Of a stretch of DNA of 36,252 nt, positions 1 to 8,140 are shown one piece after another. The stretch is taken from contig JBLMZA010000038.1 of the NCBI GenBank assembly GCA_050258555.1, positions 1 through 36,252 on the forward strand, given 5' to 3'. Each line of letters starts with the position of its first letter. Position 1 is the first letter of the stretch. The stretch is from CAISDA01 sp050258555 (lineage in GTDB: Bacteria; Bacteroidota; Ignavibacteria; UBA10030; UBA8401). The position numbers and the translations under genes were made by a program. Below the pieces are notes generated by a model that was not told the origin of the DNA, searched no databases, and saw only the letters and a list, made by a program, of their open reading frames with translations.

Positions 1-1616
1 GAGGGCATCAATGTCGGAATGAATTTCGGCGCCTCGCGTCTGCGTGAAGCCTGCTCGAAGGCGTAGGCCATGCCGATGATTGTTCCTTCCTCATAGGCGC
101 CTGCCACAAACGAGAGTCCGAGAGGAAGACCGTGCAGGCTTCCCATCGGCACGGTGATATGCGGATAGCCCGCCATGGCTGCCGGAGGACAAAAATAAAA
201 TCCCGTATCGTAGTCGCCGTTGACAAGATCGATGCAGTTGGCCGGTCCGATGCTCGTGCCGCAGAACGCGTCGAGCTTCTCCTGCTTCATCATCTGATCG
301 ATCACCGCGCGTGCGCCGGTCGATTTTTTGAGCGCCTCCTGATACTCTTTCGCATCGAGTCCCGCCTTCTTCTCGCAGGCTTCGAGGGTCTCCTGCTTGA
401 AATACGGCATCGCCCGCTCTTCATGGCGGCGGTTGAATTCGATCACCTCAGAAAGCGTCTTCACGGGCGCCTGCGCCTGCTTCAGATACGCATTCACGCC
501 GTCTTTGAACTCGTAGCAGAGCACCGCATATTCGGCGTCTCCCAGTTCCTTCGTGCGCTTGAGGAGCTCGACTTCCAGCACTTCGGCGCCTTCTTTTTTC
601 AGGATCTCGATCGCCTCCTTGTAGATGCGCACGACGCCCTCATGACCCGAGAGGAACGATTTTTCGACGCCGATTCTCTTTCCCTTCAGCGCGCCGCGAT
701 CGAGATACTTCGTATAGTCATCGGCAGACTTCCCCCGGCTTTCTTCCGTCACCGGATCATCGGCATCGATGCCGGCCAGCGCGCCCAGAAGAATCGCCGC
801 ATCTCTGACCGTGCGCGCCATGGGACCTGCCGTATCCTGCGTCTTCGATATGGGGATGATGCCCGAGCGGCTCACGAGTCCCACCGTGGGCTTGATTCCC
901 ACGATGCCGCAGAAGGATGATGGCGCGATGACCGAGCCGTCCGTTTCGGTGCCCACGGCCACGGCGCAGAGATTGGCCGCCACGGCCACGGCAGAGCCGG
1001 AACTGGAACCGCAGGGATTGCGGTCGAGCACGCACGGATTTTTCGTCTGCCCGCCTCTCGAGCTCCATCCGCTGGTCGAGCGCGTCGAGCGGAAGTTTGC
1101 CCACTCGCTTAAGTTCGTTTTGCCGAGGATGACGGCGCCCGCGGCTCTCAATCGCCCGACGATGAAGGCATCCTTCCTGGCATGATTGCCCTCGAGCGCC
1201 AACGCGCCGGCTGTGGTCATCATGCGGTCTGCCGTATCGATATTGTCCTTGATGAGAATCGGGATGCCGTGCAGACGGCTCCGCACGTTCTTTTCTTTCC
1301 GCTCTTTATCCATCGCATCGGCGATTGCCAGTGCATCGGGATTGAGTTCGATCACCGAATTGAGCGCGATGCCCTTCCGGTCGATCGCTTCGATGCGCTT
1401 CAGGTACATTTCGGTGATGGTGCGGCTGGTGAGCTCGCCGCGCTCCATTTTCTTCTGGAGCGCCTCGATCGTCATTTCATCGAGCATGAACGCGGACGGC
1501 GCGTGCTTCTTTGACGTCTTCGGTGTCTCGGCTGCGATCAGGTGCGGCGCCGCTGCAATCGATGCAACGGCAAGTCCGGCCGCGGAGGTGGTGGAAAGGA
1601 AGCCTCTTCTGTTCAT
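1..1616 (-). CDS. TAT-exported amidase (amidase signature family), 3' end cut by window edge
   Basis: Amidase-signature hydrolase of C-N bonds; the substrate cannot be read from sequence. In view are 538 codons, nearly the full usual length, ending a few residues short of a typical C-terminus (LPLGLSFVAGAYEEG and FIPTLMP are seen near the end). The Ser-cisSer-Lys triad is visible: K123 in ILIKDNID, S204 in NPCGSSSG and S228 in GTETDGS, with the usual 24-residue Ser-Ser spacing. The N-terminus NRRGFLS followed by an Ala-rich hydrophobic stretch to about residue 28 fits a twin-arginine signal, so the enzyme probably acts in the periplasm. The start is supported by AGAAGGA about 8 bases upstream. 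It is transcribed divergently from the binding-protein gene. GatA (tRNA amidotransferase) is unlikely because of the export signal. Family call is firm; export is likely. Confidence 0.93.
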   Translation of the reverse strand, partial: MNRRGFLSTTSAAGLAVASIAAAPHLIAAETPKTSKKHAPSAFMLDEMTIEALQKKMERGELTSRTITEMYLKRIEAIDRKGIALNSVIELNPDALAIADAMDKERKEKNVRSRLHGIPILIKDNIDTADRMMTTAGALALEGNHARKDAFIVGRLRAAGAVILGKTNLSEWANFRSTRSTSGWSSRGGQTKNPCVLDRNPCGSSSGSAVAVAANLCAVAVGTETDGSVIAPSSFCGIVGIKPTVGLVSRSGIIPISKTQDTAGPMARTVRDAAILLGALAGIDADDPVTEESRGKSADDYTKYLDRGALKGKRIGVEKSFLSGHEGVVRIYKEAIEILKKEGAEVLEVELLKRTKELGDAEYAVLCYEFKDGVNAYLKQAQAPVKTLSEVIEFNRRHEERAMPYFKQETLEACEKKAGLDAKEYQEALKKSTGARAVIDQMMKQEKLDAFCGTSIGPANCIDLVNGDYDTGFYFCPPAAMAGYPHITVPMGSLHGLPLGLSFVAGAYEEGTIIGMAYAFEQASRRREAPKFIPTLMP

Positions 1617-1713
1617 AGGTCGGGTCCTTCTGCATGTGTGTGGGGGTGTGAGGAATATAGGTCGAAATCCTCCGGAAAAGCAAGCCGGAACGCCGATGAA
1701 ATCACGTCACGCG

Positions 1714-1745
1714 GAGTTGATTAACTCATCTGAATTCACTATGCT
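1714..1745 (+). promoter_or_regulatory. Candidate leaderless promoter of the binding-protein gene
   Basis: TTGATT (1717-1722) and TATGCT (1740-1745) are separated by exactly 17 bases, sigma70-like at 4/6 matches each. The -10-like box ends 5 bases before the ATG at 1751, so transcription would begin at or next to the start codon. No SD sequence precedes the ATG. A short inverted repeat, GAGTT (1714-1718) and AACTC (1723-1727), overlaps the -35 box and could be an operator. Purely a pattern match. Confidence 0.35.
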
Positions 1746-1750
1746 CTTGA

Positions 1751-2581
1751 ATGCGAAGAACTTGCCTTCTTTTTCTGGCGCTTCTTATCAGCGCCTGCAG
1801 CGACCATTCCTATGACCGGCTCCGCCAGGCGCGCGCAATCCGCATCGGATATGCCGTCGAGGCGCCGTATGCCTTCCTCCTGCCCGATGGCAGCGTCACC
1901 GGCGAATCGCCCGAGATCGCACGCGCGATCGTCCGCCGCCTGGGCATCGAAAAAATCGAATGGGTCCAGGTCGAGTTCGGATCGCTTCTTTCGGGACTCA
2001 ATGCCGGACGGTTCGATGTGATTGCCGCCGGCATGTTCATCACGCCCGAACGCGCCGGGCATGCGGCCTTTTCCCTTCCGACATTCCGCGTCTCACCGGG
2101 CCTGCTTGTCCGCAAAGGCAATCCGAGACACCTCGGTTCGTACGAGCAGGCGTGTTCGGTTCCCGGCATCCATATCGCCGTGCTCTCGGGATCGGTCGAA
2201 GAAAGCCTTCTGCGTTCGCTCGGATGCCGGGATACGAATCTCGTGATCGTGCCCGATGCCCGCACCGGCAAAGTCGCCGTCGAGGAATCGATCGCCGACG
2301 CGCTTGCCCTGTCGCTGCCGACGCTGCGCTGGATGCTGATGCAGGAAGACAGCACCGGCGACACGGAGATCGCTCCGCATGCGGCACACGGCGCATCAGG
2401 CCACGGAGGATTCGCCTTCCGCCTCGAGGACACGCAGCTGCATGATGCGTGGAACGCGCAGCTTCGGTCGTTCATCGGCTCAAGCGAACATCGGCAGCTG
2501 ATCAGGCGCTTCGGATTCACGGATGAGGAACTGCCCGATTCGGCGCAGGCGGCTTCGGCAACGGGCGCGGCCGCTCACTAA
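1751..2581 (+). CDS. Orphan family-3 solute-binding lipoprotein
   Basis: A 276-residue periplasmic binding protein of the amino-acid/opine type (SBP family 3, PBPb). The N-terminus has a short signal with lipobox ISAC, giving Cys16 as lipidation site. The sequence starting at about residue 28 (IRIGYAVEAPYAFLLPDG) is the standard first strand and loop, and FDVIAAGMFITPERA is the conserved hinge-region motif; RFGFTDEELP closes the fold. No ABC permease or ATPase gene lies nearby. Instead a hybrid histidine kinase starts 19 bases after its stop, so I infer a role in sensing rather than transport, as in kinases that carry fused PBPb domains. No SD is visible before the ATG. The ligand is unknown; the variable central part (HAAHGASGHGG) is His/Gly-rich. 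Family call is strong, sensory role is inference. Confidence 0.88.
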   Translation: MRRTCLLFLALLISACSDHSYDRLRQARAIRIGYAVEAPYAFLLPDGSVTGESPEIARAIVRRLGIEKIEWVQVEFGSLLSGLNAGRFDVIAAGMFITPERAGHAAFSLPTFRVSPGLLVRKGNPRHLGSYEQACSVPGIHIAVLSGSVEESLLRSLGCRDTNLVIVPDARTGKVAVEESIADALALSLPTLRWMLMQEDSTGDTEIAPHAAHGASGHGGFAFRLEDTQLHDAWNAQLRSFIGSSEHRQLIRRFGFTDEELPDSAQAASATGAAAH

Positions 2582-2600
2582 CGACTCCATACACACGCGT

Positions 2601-5165
2601 ATGACAGACGCATCATTCACATCGTCCCGGACCGACCCCGCTCTTCTTCGGCGGCTCCAATATTGGATCTGGGCGGCGGTTTTTTTTTCATTGCTTCTTG
2701 CCGGCACGATCACATGGATCCACTTCGAGTCGATGAACGCCATCGACCGCACAAGCCGGCTGCTGGAAAATGTCCGCACGGCGCGCATCGATATGGCCAA
2801 GGGATTTCTCTATGTGAGTCTCTCCGGCCAGGCATCCTCGCCGTTCGAACGCGGACAGGGGTTCGCCCTCTTGCAGCAGTCGATCGATGATTATTATGCG
2901 GTCACCGGCGCGATCGAATTGAACGCGGACATGGATTCTGCGGACTCCGCCGTCTTCTCGACATTCCGACATACGCTCGACTCCTTCACGCAGCAGCTCA
3001 AAGCCTGGAAGGCGTCACCCCAGGCGGCAGCGCAGGAAGAAGCGCGGCTGCGGATCGCCTTCTACGATCTCGAACGGCAGTCCGAGCGGCTCGATGCCGG
3101 CATCCGCGACATGCTGATGGTGACGCACCGGCAGCAGAACGCCGTTTTCGTCACAGCGCTCGTCGTCTCGATCCTGCTTCTCTCCGGCATCTGCGGTGCG
3201 CTCCTGCTGTCGGTGCGCGCCGTGCGCCGTTCGGATGTGACGCTCGTGCAGTCCGAGGATCGCTTCGCCAGAGCCTTCCACGGGGTGCCGGTCGCGCTTG
3301 CGATCACGCGGATCTCCGACGGATCGATCATGGATGTGAATGAGCGCTTCCTGCATTTGTTCGGATTCACGAAAGAGGAAACGCTCGGAAGCACATTCAT
3401 CGCGCTTAAGCTCATTTCCTCGGCCGATGTGCGGGAGGATATCATCGGCCGTCTGCTCGAGAAAGGCTCGGTCTCGGATTACAGCGTCATCATGTACACC
3501 AAAGGCGGCGCCAAGCGCCGCATCCTCGTTTCGGTTGAACCATTGAGGCTCGGCGACGTGCCCTATGCGCTCACCTCCTTCCTCGACATCACCGAGCGCG
3601 TGCGCTATGAGCAGACGCTCAGAGACAACGAGGCGCTGCTGCAGGAAACCGGGCGCATCGCCAAAGTCGGCGCCTGGCGCGCCGATCTCGAGACGGGCTT
3701 CATGAGCTGGAGCGAGATCGTCGCGCAGATCCATAACCGTGAAGGCGCGCCGGGCCTGCCGCTGGAAGAATGGTTCGCCCTGTATGCCGAGGCCTCGCGC
3801 GCCACGCTCATGCGCGCCATGAAGGAAGCCTCCTCGTCCGCTCGGGCATTCGACCATATCCTGGAAATCGCAACAGCCAAGGGAAGCAGGAAATGGGTCC
3901 GCGTCATCGGGCATCCGGTCACGGAAGAAGAGCGGACCGTGGCCGTGCGCGGTTCGATGCAGGATGTGACGATCATCAAGGCGGCCGAGGAACTGATGCG
4001 CGAAAGCGAGGACCGACTGTTCCATGCGCAGAAAATGGATTCGATCGGCACGCTTGCCGCCGGCATCGCCCATGACTTCAACAACATTCTCGGCATCATG
4101 ATGGGATACGCCGACCTTCTGCGTCTGCATCTCGGCCGCCCCGAAAAGGCCGCGCATGCGCTCGCGATGATGACCAATGCAATCAACCGCGGCGCGGGCC
4201 TGGTCAAGCAGCTGCTGACGTTCGCCCGGAAGACGCCGACGATCTACGCGCCCACCAATGTCAACACGATCATCAACGAGCTGCGCGCGCTCTTTCACGA
4301 GACCTTCCCCAAAACCATCACCATCGAACTCGCGCTTGCGGACGATCTGCCCGAGATCGACGCCGATGCCACGCAGCTGCACCAGGTGGTGCTCAATCTC
4401 TGCGTCAACGCGCGCGACGCCATGCCGCGCGGCGGCACGCTCTCGATTTCCACCGGCATTGCCGCAAGCGGCGCGATCCGTGAAAAACGCCACGAATATC
4501 CGCCGCGCCGATACGTCACAATCACCATCGCCGATACCGGCATGGGCATGGATGAAGCGGTGCAGAAGCGGATCTTCGAACCGTTCTTCACCACGAAGGA
4601 GCCGGGCAAGGGAACGGGACTCGGTCTTTCGGTCGTCTTCGGCATCATCGAAAATCATCATGGAGCGATCGACGTCCGAAGCGAAAGAGGCAAAGGCACC
4701 GTCTTCACGCTCTATCTTCCCGTGCCTGCGGGCGGAGTGATCCTCCATCCAACCGATGCCGCCATGGATGAGGCGGCCGGAAGCGGCTCCGAAACGATCC
4801 TGCTTGTGGAGGACGAGCCGATGCTCCGGAGTCTCATCAGCGAAGGACTCACGGCGCAAGGCTACCGCGTCATTTCGGCGGGGGACGGCAAAGAGGGATT
4901 TGATCTGTATCGAACGCACAAAGAGGAGATCGCCGTTGTCTTCAGCGATATCGGACTGCCCGGCATCGACGGCATCGAAATGGCGCGGCGCATCCGCGCC
5001 GATAACCCGCAGGCAAAGATCATCCTTGCCAGCGGATATCTCTCGCCGGAGGCGCGCAGGGAAATGGAAACAGCCGGGCTCCGCGACTTCATCCAGAAGC
5101 CGTGCCCGATCCCGGCGGTGGTGCGGAAGATCCGCGCGACCATCGATGAAGAATCCGGAATATAA
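2601..5165 (+). CDS. Hybrid sensor histidine kinase (2 TM, PAS-PAS-HisKA-HATPase-REC)
   Basis: An 854-residue inner-membrane kinase. TM helices lie at about 21-41 and 181-204, bracketing a helical periplasmic domain of about 140 residues. PAS domains follow at about 216-335 and 345-460. HisKA has phospho-acceptor His491 in AGIAHDFNN; the ATPase domain has N599/N603, DTGMGM (645-650), FEPFFTTK and GTGLGL (671-676). The C-terminal receiver has acidic residues near VEDEP (736-740), acceptor Asp783 in FSDIGLPG and Lys833. The ATG at 2601 is preferred: upstream in-frame codons overlap the binding-protein gene and encode an Arg-rich stretch unlike a kinase N-terminus. It lies 19 bases downstream of the lipoprotein gene and is probably co-transcribed; the lipoprotein may present ligand to the periplasmic domain. 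No separate output regulator is adjacent, so phosphate may pass to an unlinked HPt or regulator. Confidence 0.94.
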   Translation: MTDASFTSSRTDPALLRRLQYWIWAAVFFSLLLAGTITWIHFESMNAIDRTSRLLENVRTARIDMAKGFLYVSLSGQASSPFERGQGFALLQQSIDDYYAVTGAIELNADMDSADSAVFSTFRHTLDSFTQQLKAWKASPQAAAQEEARLRIAFYDLERQSERLDAGIRDMLMVTHRQQNAVFVTALVVSILLLSGICGALLLSVRAVRRSDVTLVQSEDRFARAFHGVPVALAITRISDGSIMDVNERFLHLFGFTKEETLGSTFIALKLISSADVREDIIGRLLEKGSVSDYSVIMYTKGGAKRRILVSVEPLRLGDVPYALTSFLDITERVRYEQTLRDNEALLQETGRIAKVGAWRADLETGFMSWSEIVAQIHNREGAPGLPLEEWFALYAEASRATLMRAMKEASSSARAFDHILEIATAKGSRKWVRVIGHPVTEEERTVAVRGSMQDVTIIKAAEELMRESEDRLFHAQKMDSIGTLAAGIAHDFNNILGIMMGYADLLRLHLGRPEKAAHALAMMTNAINRGAGLVKQLLTFARKTPTIYAPTNVNTIINELRALFHETFPKTITIELALADDLPEIDADATQLHQVVLNLCVNARDAMPRGGTLSISTGIAASGAIREKRHEYPPRRYVTITIADTGMGMDEAVQKRIFEPFFTTKEPGKGTGLGLSVVFGIIENHHGAIDVRSERGKGTVFTLYLPVPAGGVILHPTDAAMDEAAGSGSETILLVEDEPMLRSLISEGLTAQGYRVISAGDGKEGFDLYRTHKEEIAVVFSDIGLPGIDGIEMARRIRADNPQAKIILASGYLSPEARREMETAGLRDFIQKPCPIPAVVRKIRATIDEESGI

Positions 5166-5175
5166 AAGCGGGCGC

Positions 5176-5847
5176 TCAGTCCTTGCCCGTCTGACTGTGC
5201 GGCGCATCCACCGGCTTCGATTCGGGCGAACCCTTGTGGCGCAGAAAAATCGAGAAGACGACCATCAGTCCGACAGAGAAGAATTCGCTCTGCCAGTTCT
5301 GGAACGATTCGAACCAGAAGCGCGATGTGGCAAGATATCCGAGCGTCGTCACGGTCTCGGGCACATGATGCGTCAGCTGATCCTGATTGTAGAGCCGGGA
5401 GCCGGCTGCGGCATGAAGCGCGAAGCATCCGAGAAACAGAAGGGCGAAGGCGATTGAAAGCGAATACTGATAGAGGGCAAGCCAGAGGCCGCCTTTCCTC
5501 ACCGGCCACGGCGCGTCCTTCTTCGTTCTGAATCGGGCGGGATCGCGGTCGACTTCCTCCTTCTCACCGAGCTTTTTCGATTCGGCCGATCCTTTCTGGT
5601 AGAGAAACGACGTGAGCGAGATATATAAGCAGATCTGGAGGAACTCCGACTCCCAGTTCTCCATCGTCGCTTCGGCAAAATGCGGCGTGCCAAGATAGGC
5701 GAAATACGTGACGGCCTGCTCCCCATGCTCCTGCTGGTCACTGTTGTATTCATGCCATCCGGTCACGCTTTGGCCGAACATGATCGTCAGAAAGAAGAGT
5801 CCCAGCCAGACGATCGAGAGTCCGTTCTCGCGCAAGATCCGTTTCAT
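5176..5847 (-). CDS. DUF6766-type membrane protein with internal duplication
   Basis: A 223-residue protein that I match to the uncharacterised DUF6766 family. It contains two similar halves: residues 34-91 and 153-211 both read YN-x-DQ, then YL-x-T, then NW-x-SEF, a hydrophobic helix and KGS-x-ESK. Each half is preceded by another hydrophobic helix (about 11-29 and 121-147), giving four membrane segments in a 2+2 repeat. A charged linker (92-118) joins them. The ATG at 5847 is set by a strong SD, GGGGGAAGG, 2 bases upstream. The stop lies only 10 bases from the convergent kinase stop. The gene follows menA on the same strand with a 114-base gap that holds a hairpin. No function can be assigned. 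Confidence 0.8.
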   Translation of the reverse strand: MKRILRENGLSIVWLGLFFLTIMFGQSVTGWHEYNSDQQEHGEQAVTYFAYLGTPHFAEATMENWESEFLQICLYISLTSFLYQKGSAESKKLGEKEEVDRDPARFRTKKDAPWPVRKGGLWLALYQYSLSIAFALLFLGCFALHAAAGSRLYNQDQLTHHVPETVTTLGYLATSRFWFESFQNWQSEFFSVGLMVVFSIFLRHKGSPESKPVDAPHSQTGKD

Positions 5848-5873
5848 CGCCTTCCCCCTTTCCGCATGCGTAT

Positions 5874-5896
5874 GTGTGTTGTCTTCTCTAACACAC
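5874..5896. repeat. Inverted repeat upstream of the DUF6766 gene
   Basis: GTGTGTT (5874-5880) pairs perfectly with AACACAC (5890-5896) around a 9-base loop, 26 bases upstream of the ATG at 5847. It could be an mRNA leader hairpin or an operator. There is no T tract on either side, so a terminator for menA is unlikely. Confidence 0.35.
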
Positions 5897-5961
5897 GCCG
5901 CTGCGGCTTCATTCCGGTTGACGATGTGGGAAAATGAAAACGCACCCCGCCATGCAATCAC

Positions 5962-6900
5962 TCAGCGCATGAGCAGACCGATGCCGAAGGCGACGGAAAA
6001 CAGGAGCGTCGAGAGCGAGAGCCGCCGGAGTTCGCCGTTGAGTTCGGCAGGATGCTTCGTGGCGAAGACGACGCGGAGATTCTTCAGAAAGAGGGGAAGG
6101 GCCAGAAGGAAGAGCAGCTGGAAGCCGGTCCGGTAATGGATGATCGTGTAGGCGATGCCGGTGACGACCGCGGCCGCAAGCAGTCCCGCGTGATAAAGCT
6201 TCGCGCGGCGCGCTCCCATCATCACCACGAGCGTGCGCTTGGATAATCGGCGGTCGCTTTCGATGTCGCGCAGGTTGTTCAGGTTGAGCACGCCGGTGCT
6301 TAAGAAGCCGATCGAGGAAGCGGGAAGAAAGACATCCGCGCTCAGATGATGCGTGTGAAGAAAGTACGTGCCGAGCGCGCCGGTGAGTCCGAAGAAGAGA
6401 AACACGAAGAGATCTCCGAGACCGCGGTAGCCGTACGGATTTTTCCCCACCGTGTATTTGAGCGCCGAGGCGATGGCGGCGATCCCGAGCATCGCATACA
6501 GGGCCTGAAGAGAATATGCGAGTCCCTGTGTGCCGGCGGCGATCAGCGCAAGACCGCACACGAAGGCAAGCGCGCTTGCACCGATCATCGCGCGGACCAT
6601 CACTTCGGGCCGGATCTCGCCCGACTGCATCATGCGAGCGGGACCGATGCGCTCTGCGGTGTCCTTGCCGTTGACAAAGTCCCCGTAATCATTGGCGAAG
6701 TTCGACAATATCTGCAGGAGCACGGTCGTCACGATGGCCAGCATGAAGACGCTCCAATTGAACCGATGTTCGGCGGCGGCAAGAAAGCTTCCCAGAAGCG
6801 TGCTCGAAAGGGCCAGAGGCAGCGTGCGCGGCCGTGCGGCATCGATCCAGACATGAAGCTTCGGGCGCGCCATCTCGTGTGTGTGGTGAAAAGCGGACAT
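5962..6900 (-). CDS. menA: 1,4-dihydroxy-2-naphthoate polyprenyltransferase
   Basis: Integral membrane prenyltransferase of the UbiA family that attaches the polyprenyl chain to 1,4-dihydroxy-2-naphthoate in menaquinone synthesis. The 312 residues are the normal length. The N-terminal WIDAARPRTLPLALS is the MenA signature start. The two Asp-rich Mg-prenyl-diphosphate motifs are present: NFANDYGDFVNGKD (67-80) and NNLRDIESDRRLSKRTL (208-224). About eight to nine hydrophobic helices are visible. The ATG at 6900 is chosen; an in-frame ATG at 6873 is possible, and neither has a clear SD. A TATTAT box ends 5 bases before 6900, suggesting a leaderless transcript. It is divergent from the SpoIIE phosphatase gene. 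No other men gene is in the window, so the pathway is completed elsewhere. It implies menaquinone-based respiration. Confidence 0.93.
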   Translation of the reverse strand: MSAFHHTHEMARPKLHVWIDAARPRTLPLALSSTLLGSFLAAAEHRFNWSVFMLAIVTTVLLQILSNFANDYGDFVNGKDTAERIGPARMMQSGEIRPEVMVRAMIGASALAFVCGLALIAAGTQGLAYSLQALYAMLGIAAIASALKYTVGKNPYGYRGLGDLFVFLFFGLTGALGTYFLHTHHLSADVFLPASSIGFLSTGVLNLNNLRDIESDRRLSKRTLVVMMGARRAKLYHAGLLAAAVVTGIAYTIIHYRTGFQLLFLLALPLFLKNLRVVFATKHPAELNGELRRLSLSTLLFSVAFGIGLLMR

Positions 6901-6905
6901 ATGTG

Positions 6906-6936
6906 ATAATATCGGAAAAAACGGCCTTCGGTTCAA
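6906..6936 (-). promoter_or_regulatory. Candidate leaderless promoter of menA
   Basis: On the minus strand TTGAAC (6931-6936) and TATTAT (6906-6911) are 19 bases apart. TATTAT matches TATAAT at 5/6 and ends 5 bases before the ATG at 6900, the same geometry as at the binding-protein gene. No SD is present. The spacing is long for sigma70, so the -35 assignment is weak. Confidence 0.3.
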
Positions 6937-7057
6937 GAAGGGAAAAAAGGGACGCGCACACGCGAACATTTCGGCCTCCGGGCCGTATACAACACAGAAC
7001 GCGTGCGGCACGCCCCGACCGGCGGCAGAGACCGGAGACATCCACAACCGAGCACAC

Positions 7058-8134
7058 ATGGCACATATCGCATCAGAAATCAAGCGGACCATCGACACGC
7101 TGCGCGACGATCTGCGCGACTCGGCCCTTGGCGCGACATTCAGGCGCGAGGCGCGGGAAATCAGCGAATTCTATCTCTCGCCCGAACAGCACAAGCAACT
7201 CAAAAAAATGACGGCACTCGGGCGCATCGTCTACTGCACGCTCTGGATCCTTCAGGCGCTTTTTTTCCGGCTCACGCCGCTGCGCCGTATGCTCTTTGTT
7301 GCAGGCATCATTTTCATCATCAGCATCTCGAACGCAAGCGGCAGCACCAACGGCATTGTCGGCGGATTTCTGCTCGTGCTGGTGATCCTGCTCGAATTGA
7401 AGGACAAGCTTCTTGCGCATCATGAACTGCGCGAGGGCCGGCAGATTCAGGAACTGCTCATGCCGGAACAGGTGCAGCACTTCGAAGGATGGTCGGCCTA
7501 TCTCTATACGCGCCCGGCCAATGAAGTCTGCGGCGATCTTGTCGATTATCTCCGGCTCGAAAACGGCCACGCCGCCGTGGCCATCGCCGACGTCTCAGGC
7601 AAGGGCCTGCATGCGGCGCTCCTGACGGCGAAGCTCCAGTCGACCATCCGCGCCCTGGCATTCGATGCGCCCTCGCTCACCGAATTGATCGCGCGCATCA
7701 ACACCATTTTTCACCGCGACAGCCCGTCGCGGATTTTCGCCTCGCTTCTCTATGCGCAGATCACCGAGAACGACGGCACCGTCCGCTTCGTCAACGCCGG
7801 TCACCTTCCTCCCTTTCTCATACGCAAGGGCGCAGTCACCGAAACCGAAAAAGGAGATCTTGCCATCGGCCTTGTGGGCAGGGCATCGTACCGCGAGCAT
7901 TGCGTGGAACTCGAAGAGGGCGATATGCTCGTGCTCTACTCGGACGGCGTCACCGAAGCCAGGAACGAACAAGGGGAATTCTTCGGGCGCGACCGGCTTT
8001 TGGCCTCGCTGACGCGCGCCGCTTCGCTGCTGCCGGACCGGCTCTGCCGGCAGCTCGTTTACGACGTCGATTCGTTCACGGGTCTTGCCCACCGCTCGGA
8101 CGATCTCTCGCTTGTCATCGTGCGCCGCCTCTAA
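7058..8134 (+). CDS. Membrane-anchored SpoIIE/RsbU-type PP2C phosphatase
   Basis: A 358-residue protein: cytosolic N-terminus (1-55), two TM helices (about 56-71 and 79-113, the second region possibly two short passes), a short helical linker, and a SpoIIE-type PP2C domain (about 125-358). Metal and catalytic motifs are intact: VCGDLVDY (D160), ADVSGKG (D178), NAGH (246-249), LYSDGVTE (D296) and the terminal DDLSLVIVRRL. Such phosphatases dephosphorylate Ser/Thr-phosphorylated anti-sigma antagonists (STAS proteins) in partner-switching pathways, but no STAS or anti-sigma gene lies in this window. The N-terminal sensor region is not one I recognise. The gene starts 157 bases from divergent menA, and its stop overlaps the stop of the convergent DoxX gene. 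Confidence 0.92.
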   Translation: MAHIASEIKRTIDTLRDDLRDSALGATFRREAREISEFYLSPEQHKQLKKMTALGRIVYCTLWILQALFFRLTPLRRMLFVAGIIFIISISNASGSTNGIVGGFLLVLVILLELKDKLLAHHELREGRQIQELLMPEQVQHFEGWSAYLYTRPANEVCGDLVDYLRLENGHAAVAIADVSGKGLHAALLTAKLQSTIRALAFDAPSLTELIARINTIFHRDSPSRIFASLLYAQITENDGTVRFVNAGHLPPFLIRKGAVTETEKGDLAIGLVGRASYREHCVELEEGDMLVLYSDGVTEARNEQGEFFGRDRLLASLTRAASLLPDRLCRQLVYDVDSFTGLAHRSDDLSLVIVRRL

Positions 8135-8140
8135 CGGCGC
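8122..8140. terminator. Hairpin over overlapping convergent stop codons
   Basis: GCGCCG (8122-8127) pairs perfectly with CGGCGC (8135-8140) around a 7-base loop (8128-8134). The loop contains both the TAA of the phosphatase gene and the TAG of the DoxX gene. It can fold in either transcript. There is no T tract, so it is at best an imperfect bidirectional terminator or a 3'-end stabiliser. Confidence 0.4.

Noticed and set aside
3015..5207. 730-codon minus-strand frame opposite the hybrid kinase
   Set aside because: Shadow of a kinase with all catalytic motifs; the frame has none of its own.
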